The notes under the pieces: model-generated | The model's database searches: none | Told to the model about the DNA's origin: nothing | Seen by the model: only the letters and a program-made list of their open reading frames with translations | In this document: positions 41,844-51,258 of the stretch, piece by piece | How the letters are laid out: the number at the start of each line of letters is the position of its first letter | Numbering within the stretch: position 1 is the first letter of the stretch | From: Mariniphaga sp040772505 | GTDB lineage: Bacteria > Bacteroidota > Bacteroidia > Bacteroidales > Prolixibacteraceae | Reading direction: 5' to 3' | Length of the DNA: 64,000 bases | NCBI GenBank assembly: GCA_040772505.1 | Contig: JAXGYA010000009.1 | Coordinates: forward strand, 90,912 to 154,911 | Made by a program: the position numbers and the translations under genes

Positions 41844-43802
41844 ATGATAAGAGAACTCGTAAATTTTTCAGAATCGCTCAGTGAGGATTTTAAAGCGTTA
41901 GGAAAAACACCCAAAGATGGGCTTCATATTTTATTACAAATAAAAGAAGGTGGGTTGATTAATACGTCTACTGATACGATTCGCTTTGAATACTATAATA
42001 AGAAAATGGATGAAATATCTCCGTTTTTAAAAAAATGTCTTCAACTGCAAGAAAATGCTTGGATGCTCGATACAAATAAATGTTTCGATACTATTACACG
42101 AGCCATTCATACATGCAGTCCTTTTAGTGTAGCCATTAAAAAAGACAACTTAATTGGAGGTAAAAATTATGAAAAGAGAAAAAAAGAAGGAAAGAATTTA
42201 GTTTATGACAGTTTAGAAAACTACTTTGAAAAAACAGATGAGCTTTTAGACGAAAAAGAAGATGAAATCATAAAGAATGTTTCCCAATCTTTTGCTTCTT
42301 TCTTTATCAACGGATCGTGGCAAATTGTTTTAGATGATATTGAAAATCAAAGGGCTGCACAATATGAGTTGATTCAATCTAAAATAAAAGAGTTTAGAGA
42401 AAAACATAAGGAAATAAAAGACAAAGTTGATAAGGCTGTTATTAAAGAAGATATTGAAAACTTAGAACAAAAAGCTTTGGAGTTCCAACCTTTGTCTGAT
42501 GCTGAATATATAATCTTTTATGTTGATTTAGACATTGAGTTTTACAAAGCAACGCATGGGAAGTATTTAGACGAAAGACTATTTAATACAGCAAAATATA
42601 ATACTGAACCTGATAAAGATGGAAGTATTTATGGCACAAGCAATTTTATGAATAGTTTTAATGTAAAAATGCCTTTTCTACTGCATCAATCTGCGACTTT
42701 TGATATTTCTAACCGCATTTCCAATCAGGATGCTAAGGCTTTATATGAATTAGAGAAAGTATTTCCAAACAAAACACTGCCCAACCCTTTGCCTGTTTTT
42801 ATTTACCAAAATGAATCTTTTAATAATCAAGTCATCGGATTGTATAAGGAAGGAAAACAAAGGTTTAGAGATATTGTAGAATCACTCTATCAAAATTATG
42901 CCGATGATTTTCAAAATTATTATCTGTTAAATTGGTCAAACACAAGAGATGGGATTGTATTTAACGATTTTGATTTCGTGGCAAAATTTGAATATATTCT
43001 AAACACAAATGGCAAAATAGAAATTCAAAATCTTTTTCATTTAAAATCTAAGGGAGAGAAAAAAGGCTTAAAATATTATGAACCTATCAAGAATATTTTT
43101 CAGCTGGAAGATCAAGTTCTAAAACATCTCATCCAAAATAAATATCTCCGTGTAAACTATTTTTCAGAATTGAAAACCGAGGAATATGAGCGAATGCCAA
43201 TGACCTATCTCTCATTTAGTAAATATCGCAAAGCCATTTATGATTATGTCTATAAATCAAATCGCAATGCCATTGGAGGAAGGGAATTTAATGAATTGAT
43301 CTTCAATTCTATCATAGATGATATTAAGAGAGCCAATGAATATGGCGTTAAAGAAAAATTAAACTATTGGTATAGTCTGTATAATTATTTTCATCAAAAA
43401 AGTTTTAATATGGCAAGTAAACTAAAAGAATATCAAGATTTTGTTTCCGAAGTGATAGAAGGAAACGCAAACTTAGAAAATGCAAAAGACGAACATTTTG
43501 CATTCGCTGCCGGGCAGGTTATTTATTATCTACTTAGTAAAAGCAAATCAGCTGATACAAGCTTTAGGTTAATGGAACCTTATCTTCAAAAAACAAATTG
43601 TAAAGCGCTACAAGAAAACATCTCGGAAGATTTTGCCAGATATAAGCACGAAAACTTTTCCAATAACTTTGGCAAAGTAGCCTCTTTTGTATTAAGCTAT
43701 GAGACAGATCAAAACATGAAAAAGCTACAGCCACAATTATTGTCCGGCTTGTTCGCAAAAAACCAATTATTTAGTGACAAAAGTAACATCGAAAATAAAT
43801 AA
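41844..43802 (+). CDS. cas8b: Type I-B Cascade large subunit Cas8b (Csh1/TM1802-like)
   Basis: 652 residues. Recognised mainly by position (directly before the Csh2-type cas7, cas5 and cas3) and by size and composition: an AT-rich, Lys/Asn-rich protein with a helical C-terminal third (ENLENAKDEHFAFAAGQVIY, then YLLSKSKSADTSFRLMEPYL) that matches the end of TM1802/Csh1 proteins. Cas8b recognises the PAM and triggers Cas3 recruitment. The start is not marked by a ribosome site. The cas7 start follows 4 bp after its stop. The exact subfamily is uncertain. Confidence 0.8.
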   Translation: MIRELVNFSESLSEDFKALGKTPKDGLHILLQIKEGGLINTSTDTIRFEYYNKKMDEISPFLKKCLQLQENAWMLDTNKCFDTITRAIHTCSPFSVAIKKDNLIGGKNYEKRKKEGKNLVYDSLENYFEKTDELLDEKEDEIIKNVSQSFASFFINGSWQIVLDDIENQRAAQYELIQSKIKEFREKHKEIKDKVDKAVIKEDIENLEQKALEFQPLSDAEYIIFYVDLDIEFYKATHGKYLDERLFNTAKYNTEPDKDGSIYGTSNFMNSFNVKMPFLLHQSATFDISNRISNQDAKALYELEKVFPNKTLPNPLPVFIYQNESFNNQVIGLYKEGKQRFRDIVESLYQNYADDFQNYYLLNWSNTRDGIVFNDFDFVAKFEYILNTNGKIEIQNLFHLKSKGEKKGLKYYEPIKNIFQLEDQVLKHLIQNKYLRVNYFSELKTEEYERMPMTYLSFSKYRKAIYDYVYKSNRNAIGGREFNELIFNSIIDDIKRANEYGVKEKLNYWYSLYNYFHQKSFNMASKLKEYQDFVSEVIEGNANLENAKDEHFAFAAGQVIYYLLSKSKSADTSFRLMEPYLQKTNCKALQENISEDFARYKHENFSNNFGKVASFVLSYETDQNMKKLQPQLLSGLFAKNQLFSDKSNIENK

Positions 43803-43806
43803 AATT

Positions 43807-44718
43807 ATGAAACAAAATTTTAACAACCGTGTGTATGGATTCGCAATTATTAAATCCATCAATTCAAATTACAATGCAGACTTTTCAGGTCAACCAAGAA
43901 AACTTCCCAGCGGAAAGGTTTATGCTACTGACAAAGCATTGAAATATTCCATTAGAAATTATTGGAAAAATGCTTTAGGTGAAAAAGTGTTTTACTTTAA
44001 ATCATTATCAGATGATATGTCTCCAAGGACTTTAGATGAAACCTATGAATTGCACTTTGGAAAAATGCAAAGTACAGGATCTGAACTTCGAAAGGAGATT
44101 TTAAGAAATATCTTAAAAAGATTAGACGTCAAACTATTTGGTGGTACGTATGCAGGAAAAACAAATATATCTGTACACGGTACTTGTCAAATAACTCATG
44201 GTTTAAATCGCTTTCCAGAGGATATTATTTATTCTGAACAAATAATGTCCCCATTCAGAAATCCCGGAGAGAGCAGTAAAGATAGTACAATGACCACTTT
44301 GGGAAGTCAATCAAGATTAGAAGAAGGGCATTATGTTCATCATTTTTCTATCAATCCCAAAAACATAGAAGATGATGTAAAGAGAGTTGATGCGGAAGGA
44401 TTAACTCAAGGAGATATTGATAAGCTAAAAGAAGGATTGAGAAAAGGCGCAAGTTATTATGACAGTGCAGCAAAATCAGGAACTGAGAATGAGTTATTGT
44501 TTTGGATTCAATTAAAAGAAGGATCTAAAATGGTAATGCCCTCTTTTATTGAGTTTGTAGATATTAATGAAAAAGGTGTTATTGATCTTGCTAAAGTTGA
44601 AGAGTATTTGGCTCAAGAATATATTGCAAATGAAATTGAAACTATGGAAATTTACTATAACAAATCTGTGACTCAAGTAGAAAATATACCTGAAACTGCA
44701 GTTTTTGGAACTATTTAA
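43807..44718 (+). CDS. cas7: Type I-B Cascade backbone protein Cas7 (Csh2)
   Basis: 303 residues from the ATG at 43807; the longer frame from 43774 would overlap cas8b. The Cas7/Csh2 pattern is clear: NRVYGFAIIKSINSNYNADF, RKLPSGKVYATDKALKYSIR, DVKLFGGTYAGKTNISVHGT then CQITHGLNRFPEDI, and HYVHHFSINPKN. Several copies polymerise along the crRNA. Length is normal. It is tightly packed with cas8b and cas5. Confidence 0.93.
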   Translation: MKQNFNNRVYGFAIIKSINSNYNADFSGQPRKLPSGKVYATDKALKYSIRNYWKNALGEKVFYFKSLSDDMSPRTLDETYELHFGKMQSTGSELRKEILRNILKRLDVKLFGGTYAGKTNISVHGTCQITHGLNRFPEDIIYSEQIMSPFRNPGESSKDSTMTTLGSQSRLEEGHYVHHFSINPKNIEDDVKRVDAEGLTQGDIDKLKEGLRKGASYYDSAAKSGTENELLFWIQLKEGSKMVMPSFIEFVDINEKGVIDLAKVEEYLAQEYIANEIETMEIYYNKSVTQVENIPETAVFGTI

Positions 44719-44730
44719 AACACATTGTTT

Positions 44731-45507
44731 ATGAGATTCGTTTCATTCGACATCGAGAGTCATTTCGGTTTTTTTAGAAAACCTGAATCCAACAACACTT
44801 TGAATGTATCTTATAATATTATCCATAGACCTGCTGTGTTGGGTATTTTAGGTGCAGTCATTGGCTTGGAAGGGTATAAAGAGAAAGGAAAGTTTCCGGA
44901 ATACTACGAAAAATTAAATCATTTAAAAATCGGAATAAGCCCTCTGAATCACGAACAGGGGAATTATCTCAAGACCCCTATCAAGTATTCCAATACGGTA
45001 GGATATGCAAATAAAGGAGCAACCTTCCTAACAGAGGAATTGACCTTAATCTCACCAAAATATCGGATTTTTTTATTGTTGGATTCCCAAAATAATGAAG
45101 AAGCTCTTTTATTAGAAAATCTACGGTCACTGCAAACTGAGTATATCCCTTATTTTGGAAAAAATGAGTTTACAGCTTGGTGGAGTAATTTTAAAGAGTA
45201 TGATTATTCTCTTATAGAAACTTCAGAATCTATTGCGGGAAAGATAGAGACACTTTTTGTCCGAAATCAAATAGTTAAAGATCAAATTGAACATTCTGAA
45301 GCGGGGTTTTTGGAAATGATGAGTGAAGATGATTATGATGAAATCCCCTTTATGTACTTTGAGCGTTTGCCTGTAGACTTTGATACTGAGCTGATTCAGT
45401 ACAAAATGGAAGAGATGGTTTACACCAATTATAATATCAAGAATTTAGAAAATCTGCCCAATTTGTTTTATTTGAATGAAGTGAATGCTTATGTCCAACT
45501 CATTTAA
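44731..45507 (+). CDS. cas5: Type I-B Cascade subunit Cas5 (Cas5h)
   Basis: 258 residues from the ATG at 44731. RAMP-fold protein starting with FVSFDIESHFGFFRKPESNN, followed by the segment HRPAVLGILGAVIGLEGY, which is the Cas5 hallmark. It binds the crRNA 5' handle at the foot of Cascade. Its 3' end overlaps cas3 by 23 bp, so the two are translationally coupled. Confidence 0.92.
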   Translation: MRFVSFDIESHFGFFRKPESNNTLNVSYNIIHRPAVLGILGAVIGLEGYKEKGKFPEYYEKLNHLKIGISPLNHEQGNYLKTPIKYSNTVGYANKGATFLTEELTLISPKYRIFLLLDSQNNEEALLLENLRSLQTEYIPYFGKNEFTAWWSNFKEYDYSLIETSESIAGKIETLFVRNQIVKDQIEHSEAGFLEMMSEDDYDEIPFMYFERLPVDFDTELIQYKMEEMVYTNYNIKNLENLPNLFYLNEVNAYVQLI

Positions 45508-48280
45508 ATCCATATCCTATTTTCTAAATGACTATAAAAAATCATGTTCAATTGGCAAATCTCTTGTCGATTCCGGATTGTATTGGGCGCATACGCCCAA
45601 TCAACCGGGCGGACTACCTGAAACTTTGGAGAAGCACTTGCAATTGGTGCAAACCTATTTTGAAAAAATTGTCCGGAAACATCATCTTGATCAAATTATA
45701 GACAACCTTATTACGGAATACTTAAAAGAAAAAAATCTTCATTCGCAAGAATTGGGCAATTGGATAAAACAATTGTTTGTCCATACCATTCTATACCACG
45801 ATCACGGGAAAGTGAATGAAAATTTTCAGAAAGCCAGAATGAATAATCCGGCTTTTAAGGAGAAACAAAATTCTGACAATGGAATAGATACACAACACTC
45901 CACTCTTAGTTCATTTATTTTTCTCAATCATAAACTTTCTGAGGCTGCAAATGAATTTACAGGGAAAGAACAGCAATGCGCTTTTGTGATAGCCATTTTA
46001 TTTTCTTATCCAATTTACCGACATCACAGCTTTCATTTAAAAGATGATTATTGGCAGAAAATTATCGACGAAAGTAAGCGATCCGATCAGCTAAAAGTTT
46101 ACTTGGAGTTGTTTGATAATATAAAAAATAATGACAAGGTCTTTAATTTTATTAAGCAGTTAGAACACGCAAAAAAGAGGAATATATTTAGAGAATATGA
46201 AACATCATTTGCTTTGTATCAACTGATTCGTTTGATTTTCTCTCTTTTAACCGCTTCTGATTATCTTGCTACCAATGAATTTTCAAGTGGTTTTCCAATC
46301 GATGATTTAGGCACCTTAGATTCTTCTCGAGTTAAAGCTTTGTATGAAAGAGTAACTCAGGATGAGTGGATAGATAAAAATCAAATTAAAAGAAACTTCA
46401 ACAAAAAGACTTATGACGAACTTTTGTATTTGGATTTAAGTAAAAAACCTAAAGAGAAGAGTGGAGAAAATCTAAACTTACTACGACAACAAATGGCTAT
46501 AGAAGCCATTCGTAATGTCAGAAAAAACACTGATAAAAATTTATTTTATTTAGAGGCTCCAACCGGTGGCGGGAAAACCAATATTTCAATGTTAATGACC
46601 TTAGAGTTATTAAAGGCTAATGAAAATCTTAATAAAGTATTTTACGTTTTTCCATTTACGACTTTAATCGATCAAACATTTAAAAGTTTAAAAGAAACTT
46701 TGAACCTATCTGATAAGGAAATTATTGCTCTTCACTCTCGAGTTTCTTATGACACATCCATCAATAACGAAGAAGAAGCAGATGCGGAATATGGAACGGA
46801 TAGGAAAAACTATATTAATCGATTATTTGTCAACTTTCCTTTTACTCTGCTAAGTCATATTCGATTTTTTAATTTATTAAAATCAAATATCAAGGAAGAA
46901 AATTATTTACTTCATCGTTTGGCTAATTCTATTGTAGTAATTGATGAGTTGCAATCCTATAATCCAAATCAATGGGACAAACTGCTCTTTTTCATTAAGA
47001 GATATGCTGATTTATATAATATTCGCTTCATATTAATGTCTGCTACATTACCCAAAATAAGCAATCTTGAAATTGAGAATTTAGAAGCCGATGACATTGT
47101 TTATCTTTTGCCGAATGCCAAAATGGATTATTTTAATAATGAAAACTTTTCAGGAAGAGTTGATTTTGATTATTCTCTCAGCAACGAAAGAATTTCTTTG
47201 AGTTTATTAGCCGAAAAGGTTGTAGAGGAATCTAAAAAATATGCTGAAATAGACAAGAGTGACAGCAAACCTAAAAACAGTGTTTACACAGTGGTGGAAT
47301 TTATATTTAAAAATCCTGCCACCTTATTTGAAAGGGAAGTGCAAAAAATAAACGATGGTTTTTTTGATGAAATTTTTGTGTTATCCGGAACCATTTTATC
47401 GCATAGACGAAAATATATCATCAACTATTTAAAGAATAAAACCAACAGAACCAAAAAAATCCTTCTCATAACCACCCAAGTTGTCGAAGCAGGCGTGGAT
47501 ATTGATATGGATATTGGTTTTAAAGATAGTTCTCTTCTGGATAGCGATGAGCAGTTGGCAGGTAGAATTAATAGAAACGTCAATAAAAGCAATTGTACAC
47601 TATTCTTATTCAATCATAGTAAAGAAAGCTTTATATACGGAAAGGATTTAAGATATGAATTTACAAAACAATTAAGTCAACGTGAGAAAGAAAACATTTT
47701 GAATACTAAAGATTTTGACTTCCTGTATCAAAAAATTATTGACTTTAAAAACAAAAGAAATCAAGATCAAAGTTTTGTTGGTATAGGGGATTATGTCAAT
47801 AAGATCAAGAGTTTACAGTTTCAAACCGTTTCCAATGAATTTAAACTTATAGAACAAGAAAATTTCAGTTGTTTTATTCCCTTATCTATTCCGATTTATA
47901 TTAACGGTGAGTTTGGAGGAGAAGTTGAAGAATTTTTTTCACGTAGCGAATTGAAATTCCTGGCAGCTTATAATATATATCCTGATAGTGAGGAAAAGAT
48001 ATCAGGCGAAAAAATCTTTAACCTATATTTAGATCTAATTCATTCTTCAAAAGATTTTATTGCAAAAAAAATAGAATTTAAGCAAATGCAGTCTTTACTA
48101 TCCAAATATGTTTTTTCTCTTTTTGCATCGAATAAAACACAAACGAAGCTCACTGAATTTATGGATCTTGAAAAAAGTGATTACGGATATTTCTATATGC
48201 ATCGCTGGGAAGAGTTTTACTCAGAAATAAGTGGCATAAACGAATCTGCTTTCGAGAATATTGAAAATCAATTTTTATAA
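45485..48280 (+). CDS. cas3: CRISPR helicase-nuclease Cas3 (HD + SF2 helicase)
   Basis: 931 residues (a second ATG at 45491 is equally possible). The N-terminal HD nuclease has HD at residues 105-106 (YHDHGKVNENFQ). Helicase motif I is TGGGKT (residues 360-365), the Walker B/DExx motif is DELQ (487-490), motif III is LMSATLP, and motif VI lies in QLAGRINRNVNKS. All key residues are present, so both nuclease and helicase should be active. It unwinds and degrades DNA bound by Cascade. It overlaps cas5 by 23 bp and is followed by cas4 after one base. Confidence 0.95.
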   Translation: MLMSNSFKSISYFLNDYKKSCSIGKSLVDSGLYWAHTPNQPGGLPETLEKHLQLVQTYFEKIVRKHHLDQIIDNLITEYLKEKNLHSQELGNWIKQLFVHTILYHDHGKVNENFQKARMNNPAFKEKQNSDNGIDTQHSTLSSFIFLNHKLSEAANEFTGKEQQCAFVIAILFSYPIYRHHSFHLKDDYWQKIIDESKRSDQLKVYLELFDNIKNNDKVFNFIKQLEHAKKRNIFREYETSFALYQLIRLIFSLLTASDYLATNEFSSGFPIDDLGTLDSSRVKALYERVTQDEWIDKNQIKRNFNKKTYDELLYLDLSKKPKEKSGENLNLLRQQMAIEAIRNVRKNTDKNLFYLEAPTGGGKTNISMLMTLELLKANENLNKVFYVFPFTTLIDQTFKSLKETLNLSDKEIIALHSRVSYDTSINNEEEADAEYGTDRKNYINRLFVNFPFTLLSHIRFFNLLKSNIKEENYLLHRLANSIVVIDELQSYNPNQWDKLLFFIKRYADLYNIRFILMSATLPKISNLEIENLEADDIVYLLPNAKMDYFNNENFSGRVDFDYSLSNERISLSLLAEKVVEESKKYAEIDKSDSKPKNSVYTVVEFIFKNPATLFEREVQKINDGFFDEIFVLSGTILSHRRKYIINYLKNKTNRTKKILLITTQVVEAGVDIDMDIGFKDSSLLDSDEQLAGRINRNVNKSNCTLFLFNHSKESFIYGKDLRYEFTKQLSQREKENILNTKDFDFLYQKIIDFKNKRNQDQSFVGIGDYVNKIKSLQFQTVSNEFKLIEQENFSCFIPLSIPIYINGEFGGEVEEFFSRSELKFLAAYNIYPDSEEKISGEKIFNLYLDLIHSSKDFIAKKIEFKQMQSLLSKYVFSLFASNKTQTKLTEFMDLEKSDYGYFYMHRWEEFYSEISGINESAFENIENQFL

Positions 48281-48281
48281 A

Positions 48282-48815
48282 ATGGCACTAATTAATGCAA
48301 CTTTAATCAACCTCTATAGAGTATGTCAAAGAGAATGCTGGTTGCATGCCAACGGAATTAACATGGAACACACTTCCGATCTGGTAACCGATGGCAAATT
48401 GATTGAAGAAGAATCCTATTTACAGCGGAGTAATAAATATTCACAAGTTGATTTATTTATTACTTACCAAGGAATTAACCTGAGCGGGAAAATAGATTTT
48501 TTTGATACGCGCAATAGGGTAGTGCACGAAACCAAGCGGAGCAACAAGGTGGAAGTGGCTCATGTCTGGCAGGTGAAGTTTTACTTGTGGTTGTTGCAAT
48601 TAAACGACATAGAGGCAGAAAAAGGAGTGATAGAATATCCAAGACTGCGAGAGAAAGAAGATGTGTTTTTGAAACAATCAGACATTGACTATTTACAAAC
48701 CGCAGTAAAGGAAATTCAGGAATTGGTGAAGAGCGAAAACTGCCCCGATGTGATTAATGCAAAAATATGCAAGAGTTGTAGTTATTATGATTTTTGTTAT
48801 TCAGGCGAGGTATGA
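48282..48815 (+). CDS. cas4: CRISPR-associated exonuclease Cas4
   Basis: 177 residues from the ATG at 48282, one base after the cas3 stop. RecB-type nuclease with N-terminal Cys residues (RVCQRECWLH), the catalytic segment LSGKIDFFDTRNRVVHETKR and C-terminal Fe-S cysteines (CKSCSYYDFCYSGEV). Cas4 trims prespacers and selects those with a PAM. It normally neighbours cas1, but here six type III genes and one unknown gene separate them. A 53-bp gap follows before cas10. Confidence 0.93.
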   Translation: MALINATLINLYRVCQRECWLHANGINMEHTSDLVTDGKLIEEESYLQRSNKYSQVDLFITYQGINLSGKIDFFDTRNRVVHETKRSNKVEVAHVWQVKFYLWLLQLNDIEAEKGVIEYPRLREKEDVFLKQSDIDYLQTAVKEIQELVKSENCPDVINAKICKSCSYYDFCYSGEV

Positions 48816-48868
48816 AATTAAAACATAAAATTACAATTGAATGAAAACCAAGAAAAATATAAAATAAA

Positions 48869-50170
48869 ATGAAAAAATACATTGTAAAAGGTGACCTATC
48901 AGGAATTCAAGATTTTATTTTTGATATTCCTTCTAAGGGTGCTGCAAAGGAATTAAAACGACGGTCGCTCTATGTTGCCGCATTGGCAGAAAAGCTTGAA
49001 AAAGAACACGCAAAGTTTTTTGAGCACGATGCTTTTAAAGTAATCTATAATGGAGGAGGTAATTTATTTTACGAAATAGAAACAAGCAAAAATAAGACTG
49101 AAATAACAGACTTTTTATTAAACTCAACTACTCCTTATGTCAAAAGAGCTATTTATCCATATTTCGCCCTAATGGAGTATTCTTCATCTTTTCAGCAAGC
49201 AATGCAAGATGTTAATAGACAAATGCTACGTGAAAAACAAAAACGATTATTGTTTTTAGAGCCTTTCAAAGAAAGAAATAAAGAAGCGTTACCAGCCTTT
49301 AAGAATGGACAAGGAATTAATTACCATTTTCCTAAAAAAGAAAATCAAGAAATTATGGATTTTGATGATATTTCTGAGAAGGGCATAGGAGATAATAAAT
49401 TAGCAGCTTTAAAAATAGATATCGATCACTTGGGACAAGTTTTTAGAAATAGGTCTGAGAAAGATTATTATATTTTATCAAAAGAACTTGCTTATTTCTT
49501 TGATCAGACTTTGCTGGAGATTCTTCAAAGAAATTGGAAAAATCAAATATATGTCGTTTTTTCAGGAGGTGATGACTGCTTCCTAATTGGGAAATGGTCA
49601 GCTATTATTGACTTAACTGCACAAATACAAAATGAGTTCAGATTATTTAATGAAACACTTAAAGAAAAAGTTTCATCGTTCCAAAAAGAATTGACCTTTT
49701 CAGCAGGAATTAACATTTTTCCACCCAAGTATCCTATGAAACAGATGGCTGATGAAGTAGAAGCATTTCTCTCACAAGCTAAAAATAATGGTAGAAATAG
49801 AATTACTATTTTGGGTTATTCATTGACATGGGAAGAGTACGAAATTGTAATAGCTATAAAAAATCAACTAAGTGTTCTTGTTGAAGAAAAAGGTGAATCA
49901 AGAGCCTTAATTCAAAGAATTAAATCTTCAAACATAGGTTATGAAGCCTTACAAAAAAGAGCAAAACAAGGACAAATTCAATTGCCAAAAGTATGGAGTT
50001 TAAAATACTATTTGAGAAACATCAAAAATGAGAATAAAGAGGAAGTAGAGAAGCTTTTCAATACCTATTCTCAAAGTCTTATAGATGCATTTATGAATAA
50101 ACAGGAAAGTGTTAATCCAATGATATTTCCTATAGCAGCAAGGTTAACAGAATTATTAATTAAAAATTGA
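48869..50170 (+). CDS. cas10: Type III-A Cas10/Csm1, small HD-less form with GGDD
   Basis: 433 residues, little more than half of the usual ~750. It starts directly at the first palm domain (KYIVKGDLSGIQDFIFDI); the N-terminal HD nuclease is absent and the zinc-ribbon cysteines were not found. The cyclase motif GGDD is intact at residues 233-236 (VVFSGGDDCFLIG), as are the second-palm strand ALKIDIDHLGQVF and the helical C-terminal domain. The protein is expected to make cyclic oligoadenylates on target RNA binding, but not to cut DNA. No frameshift or remnant of the HD domain was seen upstream. Confidence 0.93.
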   Translation: MKKYIVKGDLSGIQDFIFDIPSKGAAKELKRRSLYVAALAEKLEKEHAKFFEHDAFKVIYNGGGNLFYEIETSKNKTEITDFLLNSTTPYVKRAIYPYFALMEYSSSFQQAMQDVNRQMLREKQKRLLFLEPFKERNKEALPAFKNGQGINYHFPKKENQEIMDFDDISEKGIGDNKLAALKIDIDHLGQVFRNRSEKDYYILSKELAYFFDQTLLEILQRNWKNQIYVVFSGGDDCFLIGKWSAIIDLTAQIQNEFRLFNETLKEKVSSFQKELTFSAGINIFPPKYPMKQMADEVEAFLSQAKNNGRNRITILGYSLTWEEYEIVIAIKNQLSVLVEEKGESRALIQRIKSSNIGYEALQKRAKQGQIQLPKVWSLKYYLRNIKNENKEEVEKLFNTYSQSLIDAFMNKQESVNPMIFPIAARLTELLIKN

Positions 50171-50174
50171 AACT

Positions 50175-50624
50175 ATGTCACATTCAAAAAATCAGCAAAG
50201 AGGGCACTCTCGTCCTTTTCATCAATCAAGAAAATCACAGTCCTTTTCAGACTTAGGTGAAAACGTGTATAAAAGCTATTTTAAAGATAGTAACATCTCT
50301 ATCTTAGAATATCAAGAGGGTAAAAATGCGGATGTTTTCATTCAACAAGTTGAGAAATTTGTGGAGGAGAAAGGAAAACAATTGTCTAGCACTCAACTCC
50401 GTAATATTTACGATAAAATATTAAATGCTGACGATCTGATATCATTGAAGATGATTCGTCCACAATTAGCCTATTTAGCTGGACGTGAGAAAAATCATGG
50501 TAGTAAAGAACTTTTATCCTTTATAGATATTTTAATCAAAGAAACAACAACTGAATCCATGGAAAACTTTAAGCAATTCATGCAAATGGTTGTTGCATAT
50601 CATAAATATTACGGAAAAAATTAA
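50175..50624 (+). CDS. csm2: Csm2 small subunit
   Basis: 149 residues, all-helical, as expected for the Csm2 filament. The signature region is KQLSSTQLRNIYDKILNA followed by LKMIRPQLAYLAGREK and the end MQMVVAYHKYYG. A Gln/His/Arg-rich N-terminus (HSKNQQRGHSRPFHQSRKSQ) precedes it. It begins 4 bp after cas10. It lines the target RNA next to Csm3. Confidence 0.92.
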   Translation: MSHSKNQQRGHSRPFHQSRKSQSFSDLGENVYKSYFKDSNISILEYQEGKNADVFIQQVEKFVEEKGKQLSSTQLRNIYDKILNADDLISLKMIRPQLAYLAGREKNHGSKELLSFIDILIKETTTESMENFKQFMQMVVAYHKYYGKN

Positions 50625-50635
50625 AAACCAGAATT

Positions 50636-51253
50636 ATGAAATTAATACATACAAAAAAAATAGAGGGAGTTATCATAGTAGAAACAGGTCTTCATATTGG
50701 AGGAGCCAAAAACTCATTAGATATTGGGGGTTTAGACTCACCAGTAATTAAAACACCAAATGGTGTTCCTTATATACCAGGAAGCAGTTTAAAAGGTAAA
50801 ATTCGTTCTTTGTTGGCACTTAGGGAAGGATGCGCAGATGTAAAAGAAGAACCGGAATTGTTGAAAAAAATGTTTGGCTATACAGGTGATAAAAATGATG
50901 ATACAACAGCACAAAAAGCTCGTTTAATTTTTCGTGATGCACATTTAAATCGTAATTCATTTAAAGAAGAGTTTGAAAACGCTATTTTGGAAACCCCTTT
51001 TACAGAAGGTAAATATGAGAATACAATTGATAGAACAACAGGGAAAGCTGGAGGTGCAGGACCAAGACAAATTGAACGAGTTCCGGTAGGAGCAAAATTT
51101 GACTTTGAAGTTATTATCAATATATATGATGAAGATGACATAGAAGCCATGGAAAAAGAACTATTAAAAGGCATAGAAATGCTGGAAAATAATTATTTAG
51201 GAGGAAGTGGCACTCGTGGATATGGAAAAGTAAAATTTGAAATAAAATTTTAA
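50636..51253 (+). CDS. csm3: Csm3 backbone RNase
   Basis: 205 residues. RAMP-type protein with the N-terminal strand and loop ETGLHIGGAKNSLDIGGLD; D34 in GGLDSPVI corresponds to the catalytic Asp of Csm3, so target-RNA cleavage is predicted. IPGSSLKGKIRSLLA is the RAMP glycine-rich segment, and YLGGSGTRGYGKVKF is at the C-terminus. It starts 11 bp after csm2 and ends 5 bp before csm4. Confidence 0.94.
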   Translation: MKLIHTKKIEGVIIVETGLHIGGAKNSLDIGGLDSPVIKTPNGVPYIPGSSLKGKIRSLLALREGCADVKEEPELLKKMFGYTGDKNDDTTAQKARLIFRDAHLNRNSFKEEFENAILETPFTEGKYENTIDRTTGKAGGAGPRQIERVPVGAKFDFEVIINIYDEDDIEAMEKELLKGIEMLENNYLGGSGTRGYGKVKFEIKF

Positions 51254-51258
51254 TCTGA

